Positions 25,067 to 35,115 are shown, numbered from the stretch's first letter. The stretch: 64,000 nucleotides of DNA from Candidatus Poribacteria bacterium (GCA_026706025.1 JAPOZO010000084.1:1-64000), one strand, 5' to 3'. Numbers and translations: made by a program. The notes: generated by a model not told the origin, from the letters alone.

Positions 25067-26416
25067 TTATTCCGCGATGCAGTAGAGATGATGCGTGCCA
25101 CGGAGGTACAACTCCGAACCCACAATCGCAGGCGATGCATTGAAACTGTCATCTAATTTATTTTCTGCTAAAACCTTGAATTGGGATCCATATTGGATAA
25201 CATTCGTTGTGCCGTTTCGCCCAGCGATATAAATCCGATCCGCCGCACCGACAATTGAGGCGTAAACATTAGAGACACCCTGTAACCGTTCAGGTCCGTA
25301 GAGCGATACGCCCGTGATATTAAAGGCAGAGAGGATACCGTCGTTACTTTTCAAAAAATAGATCGTATCCTTATAGAGTAGCGGTGATGGCACATAAGGG
25401 GTATTGCGATTATGTCGCCAGACAATCGCTTCAGAGTCGGTAATATCGCCCGTTGCCTCTGCGAGGTGAACCGCCTGCAGGTCGCTGCCTCGGAAACCGC
25501 TCATAAGATAAACGTACCCATCAGCAGCAACGGGTGAAGGGATGCTGTTAGCGGTCAAACCGTCGCCGTCCCATAAAAGCTCGCCGGTTGCCAAATCGTA
25601 ACTGCGGACACGGTTCGTGCCTGTCGTAACCACCTGTGCTTTTCCATTGTGCTCAACAATAATAGGCGAGAACCAAGTTGTTCTTTCATCGCGGTCAGTT
25701 TTCCAGAGGGTATCACCTGTTCGTTTGTCAATAGCGGTGATGAAGGAATCACCCTCGTGGTCCTGCACAATAACGAGTGTATTTTCATAGAGTGCTGGGC
25801 AGCTGCCTTCACCGAATGTATTACGCTTATACATTGTGCCGATGTCTTTTTCCCACTTTACGTTACCCATCATATCAACGCAATAGAGTCCACGCGAACC
25901 GAAGTAGGCGTAGACGAATTCACCATCGGTTACAGGCGAATTAGAAGCGAAACTGGCATCTTGGTGAGTGCCTTCGTGCGGTTTGATCTCACGGAGTGTT
26001 TTCTGCCAGAGGATGTCCCCGTTGCTGCGGTCAAGTGCGATAAGGTCAAATTTGTATATATCCGCGACACCACGACCGCCGCGTCTCTCTTGAAAGAAAC
26101 CGCTGAAAGGATTGCCATCATCTGCTTCCTGTTCTGGTTTTTCTGGGGGTGCTTCGCTTTTGATTGCGGTCTGGATGAAGATTTTATCTTCCCAGACGAT
26201 CGGCGCGGCGTGTCCTGTACCGGGGATAGCGACTTTCCATCGGATGTTCTCGTCTTCGCTCCATGTCGTAGGTGGATTCGCGTCAATCGCAGCACCCGTT
26301 GCGTGTGGGCCGCGCCAGTGATGCCAGTTTTTCTCAAAATCCACTGGTTGCGAGGCAATTGTGGCTACGGCTGCTAAAGCAAAGATACAGATTGTCAAAA
26401 TTGCGATGCTTCTCAT
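25067..26416 (-). CDS. Exported PQQ-like beta-propeller repeat protein
   Basis: The ATG at 26416 is seven bases after AAAGGA. The 449-residue protein has a signal peptide (MRSIAILTICIFALAAVATIAS). Propeller blades follow, with the recurring ALDRSNGDILWQKTL, AIDKRTGDTLWKTD and SYDLATGELLWDG strands of PQQ/WD-like repeats. N-terminal WHHWRGPHATGAA is typical of large environmental families of this type. No PQQ-binding catalytic residues were seen, so it is probably a structural or assembly propeller rather than a dehydrogenase. A paralog lies at 29512-30819. Confidence 0.85.
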   Translation of the reverse strand: MRSIAILTICIFALAAVATIASQPVDFEKNWHHWRGPHATGAAIDANPPTTWSEDENIRWKVAIPGTGHAAPIVWEDKIFIQTAIKSEAPPEKPEQEADDGNPFSGFFQERRGGRGVADIYKFDLIALDRSNGDILWQKTLREIKPHEGTHQDASFASNSPVTDGEFVYAYFGSRGLYCVDMMGNVKWEKDIGTMYKRNTFGEGSCPALYENTLVIVQDHEGDSFITAIDKRTGDTLWKTDRDERTTWFSPIIVEHNGKAQVVTTGTNRVRSYDLATGELLWDGDGLTANSIPSPVAADGYVYLMSGFRGSDLQAVHLAEATGDITDSEAIVWRHNRNTPYVPSPLLYKDTIYFLKSNDGILSAFNITGVSLYGPERLQGVSNVYASIVGAADRIYIAGRNGTTNVIQYGSQFKVLAENKLDDSFNASPAIVGSELYLRGTHHLYCIAE

Positions 26417-26493
26417 TTTCAATTCCTTTCAATTTTTAGTGTGAGGGTAGGGCATTTTAACCCCCTACCGCGGAAGAGTGTGTCCAAACAGGT

Positions 26494-29487
26494 TTAACTT
26501 AAAATGTCCTCAATGACCAACGGTTGTGCTAATTCGGCGTTTGCGGCTTCCAGTTTTTCGCGGCTGGAAACGGCACAGACAGCGGCTTTATCCCTGTTTT
26601 CCTCCAAAAGTTGAAGGAGTGCCCGTTTTACCTCAGCCGGGGTTGCTTGACGGAGTTGGGCGTAGCGTTCCTCCCGCATCTCGCGCGTCTGCCCAACGAG
26701 GTGTTGACCGAGGGCACCGCTTGCGGCTTGGCTCGGACGGATCGGTTTCTCACCATCTTTCGCCGTAGCGATAATCGCACGGTCTATATCTACCTGCGTC
26801 CATTCCACCTGTTTAACGTAATCAACAGTCTGCTCAAAGACGTTAATCGTGCGAGCGACGTGCGGATCACGGAATGAGGATTGACACAGGACCGCTTCGG
26901 AAGGGCTATAGGAGAACCTCGCCCCGTAAGCATTGCCTTTAAAACGGATTTCACTCAGTATGTAATCGAGCCGAATGAGATGCGCCCCGATCGTCAGCAG
27001 CGTTGAATCCGGGTGCGAATAGTGCGGTGCCGGCATCACGTGCGCGCAGTGCGCAATCTGAATGGGACCCGCCAATCCTTCTCTTGGTGGTGTCTCAAAC
27101 TGCTGGAACGCAATCAATTCAGAAGCAACAGGCTCGTCCCGCATCGCGCCGAGCCACGCACCGAGTTTGGTTCGCGTCGTTTCAAAAGCGGTATCTGAAC
27201 CCGTAAAACTGGCGGTCACCCGTCCACGTGTCAACAGGAAATCGCGTATCCCTTCTATGTGACCCATAAGGTCGGCATTAAGTTCGTCAAAACCGTTGAG
27301 AAGTTTTTCGCTGCTGCGGAGCTGTGGCAGACCGTAGATGATTTCAGCGAGATGCGCGTTCGATGAGAGTCCACGTGAAGCGTGATGAATCGCCGTACTC
27401 GAACCGTCATGAATCATCTCTGTCTGATATTCTGCGACGGCTTGCGTTAGCACATCCTGGAGGCGTTCAGTATCGCGCGGGTTCACAGCGAAAATCAGAT
27501 CGTGGAGGACATCCAGTGCGGCATCCATTTTCCCATCAAGTGCTTTAAGGTTAAACGACATGCTCTGCATAGAGCGATTCGGATCAAGCGCGTGTGTAGA
27601 AAACCACGGTGAGCATCCAATCCCACCGGTAACCGCTGATGTCCGTTGCGCCATCTCTTCATAGCTCATGTCAGCAGCACCGAGTTTACTGATTGCATCG
27701 GCGTATCTGGGTATGCAAGCCCAGAGGTGCTGCGGTAACCCTTGTAAATTGAAATTCAGCACAAGATAGTTAATACCGTTGGCAAAAACATCGTTGTGAA
27801 GCAGATCCTGCCCACCGACATTTTCAACCGTTGTGGGGATATGTTTCGGTTTTTCTGGGAGATCGCTAACTTGGAGCTGCGGCAGCTTTGCGAGTGCCTC
27901 TGGTGGGTTCGGCACACCATTAAGGCGTTCAAGTTCAGCGGCATCAGCGGCAATCCGTTGCACTTCTTCATCCGTCAGTTGTGCTCGGGTTTCCTTCATC
28001 CGCTCGACGAGTTCCGCATCCATTTTCGTCTGCATATCCCGATCAGGAGATAGGATATTGGTCAAGCGATGTGGATTCTCGATGAAGTTTTCGCGGATGA
28101 AGTCGCTGAAAATTGATGGATTTTCCAGCCACTGTTGATGAACATCAGCGAACGTCTCTCTGATCTTTAGGAACGTGTCCGACTCTTTTTCATAGATCCA
28201 GCCATTGATGACGCGATAGAGCATACGGAGCGGGAACATTGAGGCAACTTCTTGATAGTGATAGGTCAATTGTTGAAATGCCGCTTCTACCTTTTCGTTA
28301 TCAATCGCTGAATCCGCAATCTGTATTAGGGTATCGGTGACCAATTGGGTGAACGCTTCAATGCGATCGGCTTCACTCCCTTTAAGGGCGACATAAAAAA
28401 TAGCTGCGGGACCGATAGAACTCGCACTGGCGGAAGCAATGTCGGTACCGAGTTTGGAATCAATAATCGCCTTACGGAGCGGTGCGGCTTCATTACCCAT
28501 CAGAATGAGGCTCAAAATCTGCCCCAAGACGACCTCTTGGACGTTAGTAGCATCCCCGATGAGCCAGCTGAGCATGAGATATGTCTTTTCCGTGAGCGGT
28601 TCATCTGCCCCAACCGGATAGGTATCCTTTACAGTCCGAGGCGCATCCCATTTGGGTTGGTGTGTGACCTCTGGTCGCAATGGACGCAATGCGGTACTTG
28701 CGGCGTTCCTCGGGATCTTATCTAACTTATCGGCGAGGAAGGCGAGGTAATCTTTCGTTGGAATATCGCCGTAGAGAATGAAATAGCCGTTGCTCGGATG
28801 ATAATAGGTTTCATGGAACGCTTTGAGCTGGGCGTAAGTTAAGTCGGGAATAGCAACAGGGTCACCACCGGATTCACAGGCGTAAAGCGTATCAGGGAGA
28901 AGTTTATTCGACATGGACCGGTATAACCGAGCCTCAGGGTCTGAGAATGCGCCTTTCATCTCGTTATAGACGATGCCTGTTATTTTTAAATCGCCAGTCG
29001 GGTTATCTGGGTCAGCGGGTGCGAGATGGTGTCCTTCGCGTTTGAAGGTGTTTTCCGTCAGTAGCGGATGGAAGACCGCGTCAAAATAGACTTCCGCTAA
29101 GTTGAAGAGGTCTTTTTTGACGTTGCTTGAGACGGGGTAGCAGGTAAAATCGGAGCTTGTCATGGCGTTGATAAACGTCGCCATGCTCATTTTAATCATC
29201 TCAAAGAACGGCTCTTTCACCGGAAATTTGTGTGAACCTGCTAACACTGCGTGCTCAAGGATATGAGGGACACCGGTATCATCCGATGGCGGGGTCGGAA
29301 AATTAATGGAGAAAAGATTTTCGGTATCTTCTGTATAGAGATGCAGTAAACGAGCACCGCTATGTTGATGCGCCAATTCAACCGTCACTGCACGTAATTC
29401 GTCGATAGGTGTAACGGCTTTTACCTCAAAGCCGTGGAGTTGTTCGCCGGGGCGTAAGTCTACCTCCGGCATCCGGATCGTTTCCAA
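26494..29487 (-). CDS. M16C zinc metallopeptidase (presequence protease/insulinase type)
   Basis: This encodes 997 residues from a TTG at 29487 preceded by GGAGG; the next ATG (residue 6) has no better site. The inverted zinc motif HILEH lies at residues 75-79, with the downstream zinc-ligand glutamate region (FNLAEVYFDAVFHPLL). The length and the linker-rich two-half structure match M16C enzymes such as PreP, which degrade short peptides inside a closed clamshell. No signal peptide is present. It is flanked by the two PQQ-like propeller genes but is not obviously co-functional with them. Confidence 0.92.
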   Translation of the reverse strand: METIRMPEVDLRPGEQLHGFEVKAVTPIDELRAVTVELAHQHSGARLLHLYTEDTENLFSINFPTPPSDDTGVPHILEHAVLAGSHKFPVKEPFFEMIKMSMATFINAMTSSDFTCYPVSSNVKKDLFNLAEVYFDAVFHPLLTENTFKREGHHLAPADPDNPTGDLKITGIVYNEMKGAFSDPEARLYRSMSNKLLPDTLYACESGGDPVAIPDLTYAQLKAFHETYYHPSNGYFILYGDIPTKDYLAFLADKLDKIPRNAASTALRPLRPEVTHQPKWDAPRTVKDTYPVGADEPLTEKTYLMLSWLIGDATNVQEVVLGQILSLILMGNEAAPLRKAIIDSKLGTDIASASASSIGPAAIFYVALKGSEADRIEAFTQLVTDTLIQIADSAIDNEKVEAAFQQLTYHYQEVASMFPLRMLYRVINGWIYEKESDTFLKIRETFADVHQQWLENPSIFSDFIRENFIENPHRLTNILSPDRDMQTKMDAELVERMKETRAQLTDEEVQRIAADAAELERLNGVPNPPEALAKLPQLQVSDLPEKPKHIPTTVENVGGQDLLHNDVFANGINYLVLNFNLQGLPQHLWACIPRYADAISKLGAADMSYEEMAQRTSAVTGGIGCSPWFSTHALDPNRSMQSMSFNLKALDGKMDAALDVLHDLIFAVNPRDTERLQDVLTQAVAEYQTEMIHDGSSTAIHHASRGLSSNAHLAEIIYGLPQLRSSEKLLNGFDELNADLMGHIEGIRDFLLTRGRVTASFTGSDTAFETTRTKLGAWLGAMRDEPVASELIAFQQFETPPREGLAGPIQIAHCAHVMPAPHYSHPDSTLLTIGAHLIRLDYILSEIRFKGNAYGARFSYSPSEAVLCQSSFRDPHVARTINVFEQTVDYVKQVEWTQVDIDRAIIATAKDGEKPIRPSQAASGALGQHLVGQTREMREERYAQLRQATPAEVKRALLQLLEENRDKAAVCAVSSREKLEAANAELAQPLVIEDILS

Positions 29488-29511
29488 TATTTTAGCCTCC
29501 GTGGATTCCTT

Positions 29512-30819
29512 TTATTTTTCGTTCTTTGCTAAGTTAGCACAAACAAGTTCGTTGTCGTTTCTGGCAAAGACATGTTTATAGGCAAACGCTGGGTGTGACC
29601 ATGTAACACCGCCTCTGCGGTTCAATTGGTCGCGTGTCGGTTCGATTAATTTGGCACGACTGATAATATTAAGCCCTTCAGGAGAGAGTTCCGTGATGAG
29701 GAGTTCGCCGTGTTCGTTGAACATCCAGACCCTGTTATCTCCTGAGACCGGGTGGCTGACGAAATGGATGTTACTCCAACGCGCCTTCCGCACAGCAGAG
29801 AGGTCCTCCCAAATCCGATCCCCGTTTCGGGCATCGAGACAACGGAGTTCACCGTAACTATCCACGCCGTAGATGTAATCACCTATTCGGACAGGTGTCG
29901 CCATTGTCGTCTGAAGTGCATCGGTGTTCTGTTCGTTCTTTCCCTTGCGATGCCAAATGCGTTCTGCTGTCAATTCATCCGATGACAGCTTCAGGAGAAG
30001 AGATCCTTGCTGGAACTCAGTAACGAACAATTCATTCTGATCGAAAATAGGGGTAGCGATAGCAATCTCAAAACTTTTCGGTAGGAACGGATAGAGCCAG
30101 TGTACGGCTCCCGTTTCTGGATTAAGGGCGGCGATGTTAGCACCTGTCCAACAGATTAAGACGCGTTTGCCTGCCTGTGTGATGACAATAGGTGCCGAAT
30201 AAGAGGCGTTATCGTTCAATGCTTTCCACTTTTCCTCACCGGTTTTCCTGTCAAATGCGACAATACAGGCATCCGGCTTACCGCCGATTTGAACGATAAG
30301 GTTTTCCGCCTCAACAATCGGTGCGCACGCGATGCCCCAGATCGGCATATTAATATTATATTCGGCATTGAGATCTCTTTTCCATACGACCTCACCCGTA
30401 ACAGCGTCGAAACAGTGAAGATGTCCCATCGAGCCTAAGGCGTAAGCGAGTCCATCGTGGATCGTAACATTCGCACGGGGGCCTGCTGTATAGTCGATTT
30501 TGTATACGGCATCATAGGTGTAAGACCAGAGTTGCTCCCCGGTTTCCCAATCGAAGCAGTGAACGCGTTCGACCTGTTTCGGTTTATCGAGACGATCCGT
30601 AATATAGACGCGTCCGTCAGCAACGCTGGGACCACTGTAGCCGCTCCCGATAGGCACACGCCAGCGGATCGGAATTTCCGGTCCCTCGAATTTTTCAATG
30701 ATGCCGGTTTCGTTCCAAACACCTTCGCGATTTTCACCGCGCCATTGAGACCATTCATCTGCACTCGCGAATCCCGCGATGATAAAGAGTACTACAAGTA
30801 GATATGTAAGTTGCTTCAT
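29512..30819 (-). CDS. Exported PQQ-like beta-propeller repeat protein
   Basis: The 435-residue protein has a signal peptide (MKQLTYLLVVLFIIAGFASA) and the N-terminal WSQWRGENREGVW hallmark. Blade motifs such as CFDWETGEQLWSYTY, CFDAVTGEVVWKRDL and AFDRKTGEEKWKAL follow. It is related in style to the propeller at 25067-26416. Its ATG overlaps the stop of the upstream DHH-like gene (TCATGA), so the two are translationally coupled. It is probably periplasmic or on the cell surface; no enzymatic residues were recognised. Confidence 0.85.
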   Translation of the reverse strand: MKQLTYLLVVLFIIAGFASADEWSQWRGENREGVWNETGIIEKFEGPEIPIRWRVPIGSGYSGPSVADGRVYITDRLDKPKQVERVHCFDWETGEQLWSYTYDAVYKIDYTAGPRANVTIHDGLAYALGSMGHLHCFDAVTGEVVWKRDLNAEYNINMPIWGIACAPIVEAENLIVQIGGKPDACIVAFDRKTGEEKWKALNDNASYSAPIVITQAGKRVLICWTGANIAALNPETGAVHWLYPFLPKSFEIAIATPIFDQNELFVTEFQQGSLLLKLSSDELTAERIWHRKGKNEQNTDALQTTMATPVRIGDYIYGVDSYGELRCLDARNGDRIWEDLSAVRKARWSNIHFVSHPVSGDNRVWMFNEHGELLITELSPEGLNIISRAKLIEPTRDQLNRRGGVTWSHPAFAYKHVFARNDNELVCANLAKNEK

Positions 30820-31289
30820 GATTGTTTTGTATAACTCCTCAGCCAGAGAACCATCTGTTGGTAGACCTCTGTGGTATTTCTGTATTCAGTTTTTAATTTC
30901 GTTAATTCTGCATGCGCTCCGTTGATTCGACTCTGTTTAAGTGCTTCCGAATTGCGATGCGTATCGCCTTGATACGTTATTTCCACAAGCGGTTCGAGAT
31001 GTGAAACGGCAGCACCGATGTCTAACAGATATTCCCAGATGAGCCGAGTTGCGCACGTGCTGTTCCTATCCTGAAACGCAGGCGGTTTGTGATCAAACCG
31101 GTAATTTTCCGGGCAATAGGTGTTACCGACATCCACGAGACAGTCGGCATGCAGCATCAATTTCTCGGGGACTTTGCGACTCACAAACAAAACCTCGGAC
31201 TCCTGCTCTTGGAAGAGGAAGTCTTGGGCGAGCCATGCGCTGACAATAGCATCTAAGTCTGGGTTTGCGTGCGTAACAATCTGTTTCAA
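30816..31289 (-). CDS. DHH-phosphoesterase-like N-terminal protein
   Basis: The 157-residue protein starts MKQIVTHANPDLDAIVSAWL. The HANPDLDA pattern resembles the first metal-binding motif of DHH phosphoesterases, and DVGNTYCPENYRFDHK could carry further ligands (DVG, DHK). The usual DHHA1 domain is missing, so it is either a truncated member or a distinct small family. TTG is the start, close to a well-formed promoter. It shares a four-base overlap with the propeller gene downstream. Confidence 0.5.
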   Translation of the reverse strand: MKQIVTHANPDLDAIVSAWLAQDFLFQEQESEVLFVSRKVPEKLMLHADCLVDVGNTYCPENYRFDHKPPAFQDRNSTCATRLIWEYLLDIGAAVSHLEPLVEITYQGDTHRNSEALKQSRINGAHAELTKLKTEYRNTTEVYQQMVLWLRSYTKQS

Positions 31290-31309
31290 AGTGCTGCTTC
31301 TACCTATCT

Positions 31310-31339
31310 ATTATACCTAATTTATGGAATGCTTGTCAA
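31310..31339 (-). promoter_or_regulatory. Consensus sigma70 promoter of the DHH-like/propeller operon
   Basis: On the minus strand TTGACA (31339-31334), an 18-base spacer and TATAAT (31315-31310). The TTG start lies about 20 bases past the -10, giving a very short leader. Confidence 0.7.
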
Positions 31340-31412
31340 GGATTCACGGATGCGTGAACAGCGATTATTTCCGAATGAAGTATAGCACAGTATAGTCGTG
31401 AATGTCAAATAA

Positions 31413-31600
31413 TTAGGACTTACGCAGATCCGAGAATTTACTTTGTAGGTCTCGTTGGTTTCGGATGTATTTCTATTGCCAAGGATCCATTGCGTTTTCG
31501 ATCCTCTGCTGCTTTTATAAGCTAAGTCGGGAATCGGAGTGTTTTTGCTGGGGTGTTTCCCCTCTTACAAGAGGTGTTTGATAAATTGCGTAAGCCCTAA
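31413..31600. repeat. 188-bp element with TTAGGrCTTACGCA terminal inverted repeats
   Basis: TTAGGACTTACGCA at 31413-31426 is matched by the inverted TGCGTAAGCCCTAA at 31587-31600, with one mismatch in 14. The interior has no coding frame. Shorter or weaker elements with the same ends occur at 33882, 37084 and 59668, which suggests a non-autonomous miniature element family. Confidence 0.6.
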
Positions 31601-32361
31601 CTGAAAGTTGCTTAAAGTTTGTGCCACTCTAAAATAGGACAAATTCTCTAATTTACACACTAAATTGATGCCTATGTAGCGCGTGTCTGCTACCTTGTAT
31701 ATACCCGTATACAAATAAGCATGTATGTATGAATACATGTTTGCTGAACGTGTACAATCGCAAGATTCAAGGATGGAAAATTGCTATAGCGTTCTTGGCG
31801 GAATTTCATTGCTAATTTTCGCAATTACAGCGTTGAGACACTCTAAATATGTTGATTTGGAACCTTATTTATTTTTTTTTTTGCACATTTTTTGTATAAG
31901 TGCTACAATATATGTGACGTTAAAAATTCACGAGAGCGCGTGGATTGCGTCGGGCTGCTGCCTAATCTTTTAGGTGCGTCGCCGGTGATGACGACACCAG
32001 CAACGCTTAGCACTGCCATAATCAGAGTATGACAGCGCTGGTTTCTATCATACCAGAAAGTTCGCTTTCTGTGCGGTTAAAATGGAAACCAGCTCCCTAT
32101 AGGGTGAGTTGCCTAAAATATTCTTCTTTTTCGTTGACATGCCTGTCAACCCTCCCTGTAGACTGTCACAATGTGTTTACACAAACATTGGTTTATTTTG
32201 GTGCAGTTTATGGATAGGACAGACCCATAAATATTATACATCAAAACGACTGGTAACCGTTATAGTCGCGTAGTTCATTGCGCCTCCTACATTCATTGGT
32301 AGGCGCGCCGAGCAGCGAGGTCCAGTTAATTGTAAAATCTACGAAAAAGAAGGAGAAACCC

Positions 32362-33582
32362 TTGAAAAAGCTAACTTTGCTTTCAATTTTTGTTGCTCTT
32401 ATCGCTTTCGCATTCATAAATGGGTGTGACGGTAGGATTAAATTTCCGCAGCTAATAATACCCCCAGACGATACTGTTGAATCCCCACTTGGTGATTTCG
32501 AGACACCTTTCGATATGCTATCTCACGACTTGAACGCAACTTTTGCACGGGGAGAAGAGGCCTTTACAACAGTCTTCACAGTAGAGGAAGGATTGGGGCC
32601 AATTTTCAATAATACTGGTTGTATAAGTTGCCACCCCGGAAATGGTAGAGGTACGCCAGATTTAGCACTTACCCGATTTAGTATAGGACATGACCTTATT
32701 CCTGATTTGGGTGGACCTCAGTTTCAAAACAAAGCTATTCCCGGGGCACCTTACGAAGTACTTCCTGTGGATGTCAATAAATCGACACGGCTCCCGCCGC
32801 CCATTTTTGGGTTGGGACTCATTGAAAATATTCCCGTTGAAACAATTTTGTCATACGCCGATGAGACCGATGCCGATGGCGATGGTATTTCCGGTAGACC
32901 TAACTGGGTAACACCGCCGGATTACGTCCCATCTACCGAGATCGGAAGTGGACCTGGTCAACAATTTGGAAGGTTCAGTCGTAAGGCACAAGTCTCGTCA
33001 CTTGTTCAGCAAGTTGCAGAAGCGTTCCAACAAGATATTGGTATCACAAACGGCTTTATCCCTGAGGAACATTTTCATGAGGGAGACACCGTTCCCGATC
33101 CAGAGATTGATAAATTAACCGTCATGGAAACTATCGTTTTCCTGCGCTTGCTTTCACCACCGCCACGCGGCGAGATTACACCAAAGATCAAAAGCGGAGA
33201 GGCACTTTTCAACAAGATTGAATGTGCTTCGTGTCATGTTCCAACGATGCAGACGGGACCGTCTCCCATTGATGCTTTGAACGAAGTAGAGGTCCACCTC
33301 TACTCTGACCTGCTTTTGCACGATATGGGTGAGGAATTAGCCGATAACCGTCCGGATGGTTCTGCCACAGGTAGAGAGTGGCGAACGCCACCACTCTGGG
33401 GAACGCGATTGGTCGCAGAGTTCTTGGGCGGAACACCCTTTTTCCTCCACGACGGGCGCGCAACGACGCTTGAAGGTGCCATCCGCGCACACGGCGGTGA
33501 GGCGCAGAACGCAAAGGAAGCGTTCTTTAATCTGTCTGAAACGGATCAGCAGGCAGTCATTGCTTTTATTAAGTCGCTTTAG
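32362..33582 (+). CDS. Di-heme oxidoreductase-family (DHOR) lipoprotein
   Basis: TTG at 32362 follows AAGGAG by six bases and opens a lipoprotein signal (KKLTLLSIFVALIAFAFINGC), with the acylated cysteine at C22. Two c-type heme sites are present: C87-I-S-C-H91, and CASCH near residue 287. Between them lie conserved phrases such as GLIENIP, DADGDGISGR, LTVMETIVFLR and the C-terminal TPPLWGTRL...FLHDGRA. This is the architecture of the DHOR family, related to MauG-like di-heme proteins. It is an envelope-bound redox protein with unknown electron partner. Confidence 0.88.
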   Translation: MKKLTLLSIFVALIAFAFINGCDGRIKFPQLIIPPDDTVESPLGDFETPFDMLSHDLNATFARGEEAFTTVFTVEEGLGPIFNNTGCISCHPGNGRGTPDLALTRFSIGHDLIPDLGGPQFQNKAIPGAPYEVLPVDVNKSTRLPPPIFGLGLIENIPVETILSYADETDADGDGISGRPNWVTPPDYVPSTEIGSGPGQQFGRFSRKAQVSSLVQQVAEAFQQDIGITNGFIPEEHFHEGDTVPDPEIDKLTVMETIVFLRLLSPPPRGEITPKIKSGEALFNKIECASCHVPTMQTGPSPIDALNEVEVHLYSDLLLHDMGEELADNRPDGSATGREWRTPPLWGTRLVAEFLGGTPFFLHDGRATTLEGAIRAHGGEAQNAKEAFFNLSETDQQAVIAFIKSL

Positions 33583-34251
33583 CAATGCAGTATCTATTCG
33601 ATTGCCGACAGAGCATCAGTCGCTCCTATGGCAGATGGCTATGCTGAAATGCCCTTAACACCAAACACGGTAGTTACGGTTTCATGAAGATTAATTTATT
33701 AAATCGGTAATGTCAGAACGTACGATAAATCGCACGACTACGAACCTGTCTGTTTGTAGTAGGGCAATTCATTGCCCGTTTATTACCGAAATATTTACTT
33801 AAACTTCATCTAACCGTAACTACTCTAATCCTGAGCGCAGTCTTCAACCGCGTTAACGATTACAACTTCTTATTTTTCCATGACTTACGCAAATTTAGCA
33901 GAAAAGGGATATTTTGCGCGTAAAAAGTAGATATTGAGACGTTTTCAACCCCCTAAATCCCCTTATCAAGGGAACTTTAAGAGGAAATGTGTAAGTCTTA
34001 ATAATTAGTGGTCAGTAAAGGCAGTTTTATTTTGTACCACGATCTGTTAGATTGTGGTCTTTGCAGGACATGGGTGGAAACCTTATTGCGTCTAATGGTT
34101 TCCTGAAAACTAACAGTTTGCGGTACGAAGTTTCCGCCGCGAGTAATGGAAAACCCTCAATTACTTGGACATTTTAGGTTGGGGAGTTACAACCCGATCA
34201 GTGAAAAAAGGGAATGTTTAGAAAAGGGTTATGGCACATGGGGCGTGCCAA
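33583..34251. other. Spacer with several short palindromes; no gene
   Basis: There is no convincing coding frame in 669 bases. A GGGCAATTCATTGCCC palindrome lies near 33763-33778, an ACTTACGCA-type inverted-repeat element at 33882-33997, and an imperfect CCACGATCT...AGATTGTGG hairpin near 34038-34060. Confidence 0.55.
33882..33997. repeat. 116-bp element with GACTTACgCA-type inverted ends
   Basis: GACTTACGCAAATTT at 33882-33896 faces AAATGTGTAAGTC at 33985-33997; ten of thirteen positions pair. The inside carries a CCCCTAAATCCCC...GGGAACTTTAAG imperfect stem. It resembles the 31413-31600 element only in its ends. Confidence 0.45.
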
Positions 34252-35115
34252 CTACTTTGCGTCCATTGTGCATCGGAAACCTCGGATGAGTGAACCGGGG
34301 TTTCCACCGAGACGGCTTGCACATCGCGTGAAGTCGTGGTTCTCAGCCCAACCGCCGCCTCTTAGCACATGTCCATCACCGGTTTCGGGTCCCGTCGGAT
34401 TGATATTGGTCGGTGCGTTACGGTAGTAATTCGGATCATACCAATCTGCTACCCATTCCCAGAGATTGCCTGCCATGTCGTGTGCGCCGTAAGGACTCGC
34501 GCCTTGTGGAAACTGTCCGACCGGTGCGGTCTCTTTATACCCATCCCTCAGCCCTGTGCCGTCGTTTCCGCTGAGCTTTGTGTCGTCCCATTCATTGCCC
34601 CAGGGCCAGTGCCGTCCATCTGTGCCGCGTGCGGCTTTTTCCCATTCCGCCTCGGTGGGTAACCTTTTGCCTGCCCAGTTCGCATAGGCGGCGGCATCTT
34701 CCCAAGTTAAGACAGCCGCAGGGAAATCCGGCGCATTATGCGGTTCGTAGTCTAAATAGTGCTTAGGTTCATGACCGGTCTCAGCAAGGAATTGCTTATA
34801 CTGCTGATTTGTCACCTCAAATTTGTCAATATAGAAGGCATCGACATAGACGGTGCGTTGCGGACGCTCATTATCATACCGGACGGGATCGCGGAGTGGA
34901 AAGAATTCTTTGAAATCTTCCATATCTTCATCAGTGGTTCCCATGAGGAATTCACCCGCGGGCACATAAACCATGACTGCGTTATCTTTGGCGGTTGTGA
35001 TCGTTTTGAGGGGCAGGGTACCAACAAGCGGTGACTCTATAGGGTCGTGGCAGGCAAGTACCAATAAAGCGAGGATGAAGAGTGTAAACAGGTAACTGAG
35101 TTTGCTAAATTTCAT
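34252..35115 (-). CDS. FGE/SUMF1-domain lipoprotein
   Basis: The 287-residue protein has a lipoprotein signal (FTLFILALLVLAC). The formylglycine-generating-enzyme fold follows: VYVPAGEFLMGT, DAFYIDKFEVTNQQY, ANWAGKRLPTEAEWEKAARG, GAHDMAGNLWEWVADWY and HVLRGGGW...GFRC. The two copper-binding catalytic cysteines of true sulfatase-activating enzymes are not in the expected GGSxxC...C positions: GGGWAENHDFTRCAS has only the structural one. It is therefore more likely a binding or structural member of the family than an oxidase. Confidence 0.88.
   Translation of the reverse strand: MKFSKLSYLFTLFILALLVLACHDPIESPLVGTLPLKTITTAKDNAVMVYVPAGEFLMGTTDEDMEDFKEFFPLRDPVRYDNERPQRTVYVDAFYIDKFEVTNQQYKQFLAETGHEPKHYLDYEPHNAPDFPAAVLTWEDAAAYANWAGKRLPTEAEWEKAARGTDGRHWPWGNEWDDTKLSGNDGTGLRDGYKETAPVGQFPQGASPYGAHDMAGNLWEWVADWYDPNYYRNAPTNINPTGPETGDGHVLRGGGWAENHDFTRCASRLGGNPGSLIRGFRCTMDAK

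Larger units (their letters stand above)
31290..32361. other. Long spacer with a miniature inverted-repeat element; no firm gene
   Basis: This 1.07 kb gap holds the promoter at 31310-31339 and the TIR-bounded element at 31413-31600. One weak open frame (about 31725-31973 on the plus strand) could encode a two-helix membrane peptide; it lacks a good ribosome-binding site and A/T-rich composition makes chance likely. A CGCCTCCTAC...GTAGGCG near-palindrome lies at 32281-32305, just before the di-heme protein gene. Confidence 0.5.

Noticed and set aside
25649-26377. A 242-codon plus-strand frame
   Set aside because: Antisense to the PQQ-like propeller gene, with no ribosome-binding site.
31725-31973. 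A small plus-strand frame with two hydrophobic stretches
   Set aside because: Lies in an A/T-rich spacer, lacks a usable ribosome-binding site and shows no recognisable family; kept only as a note within the spacer entry.
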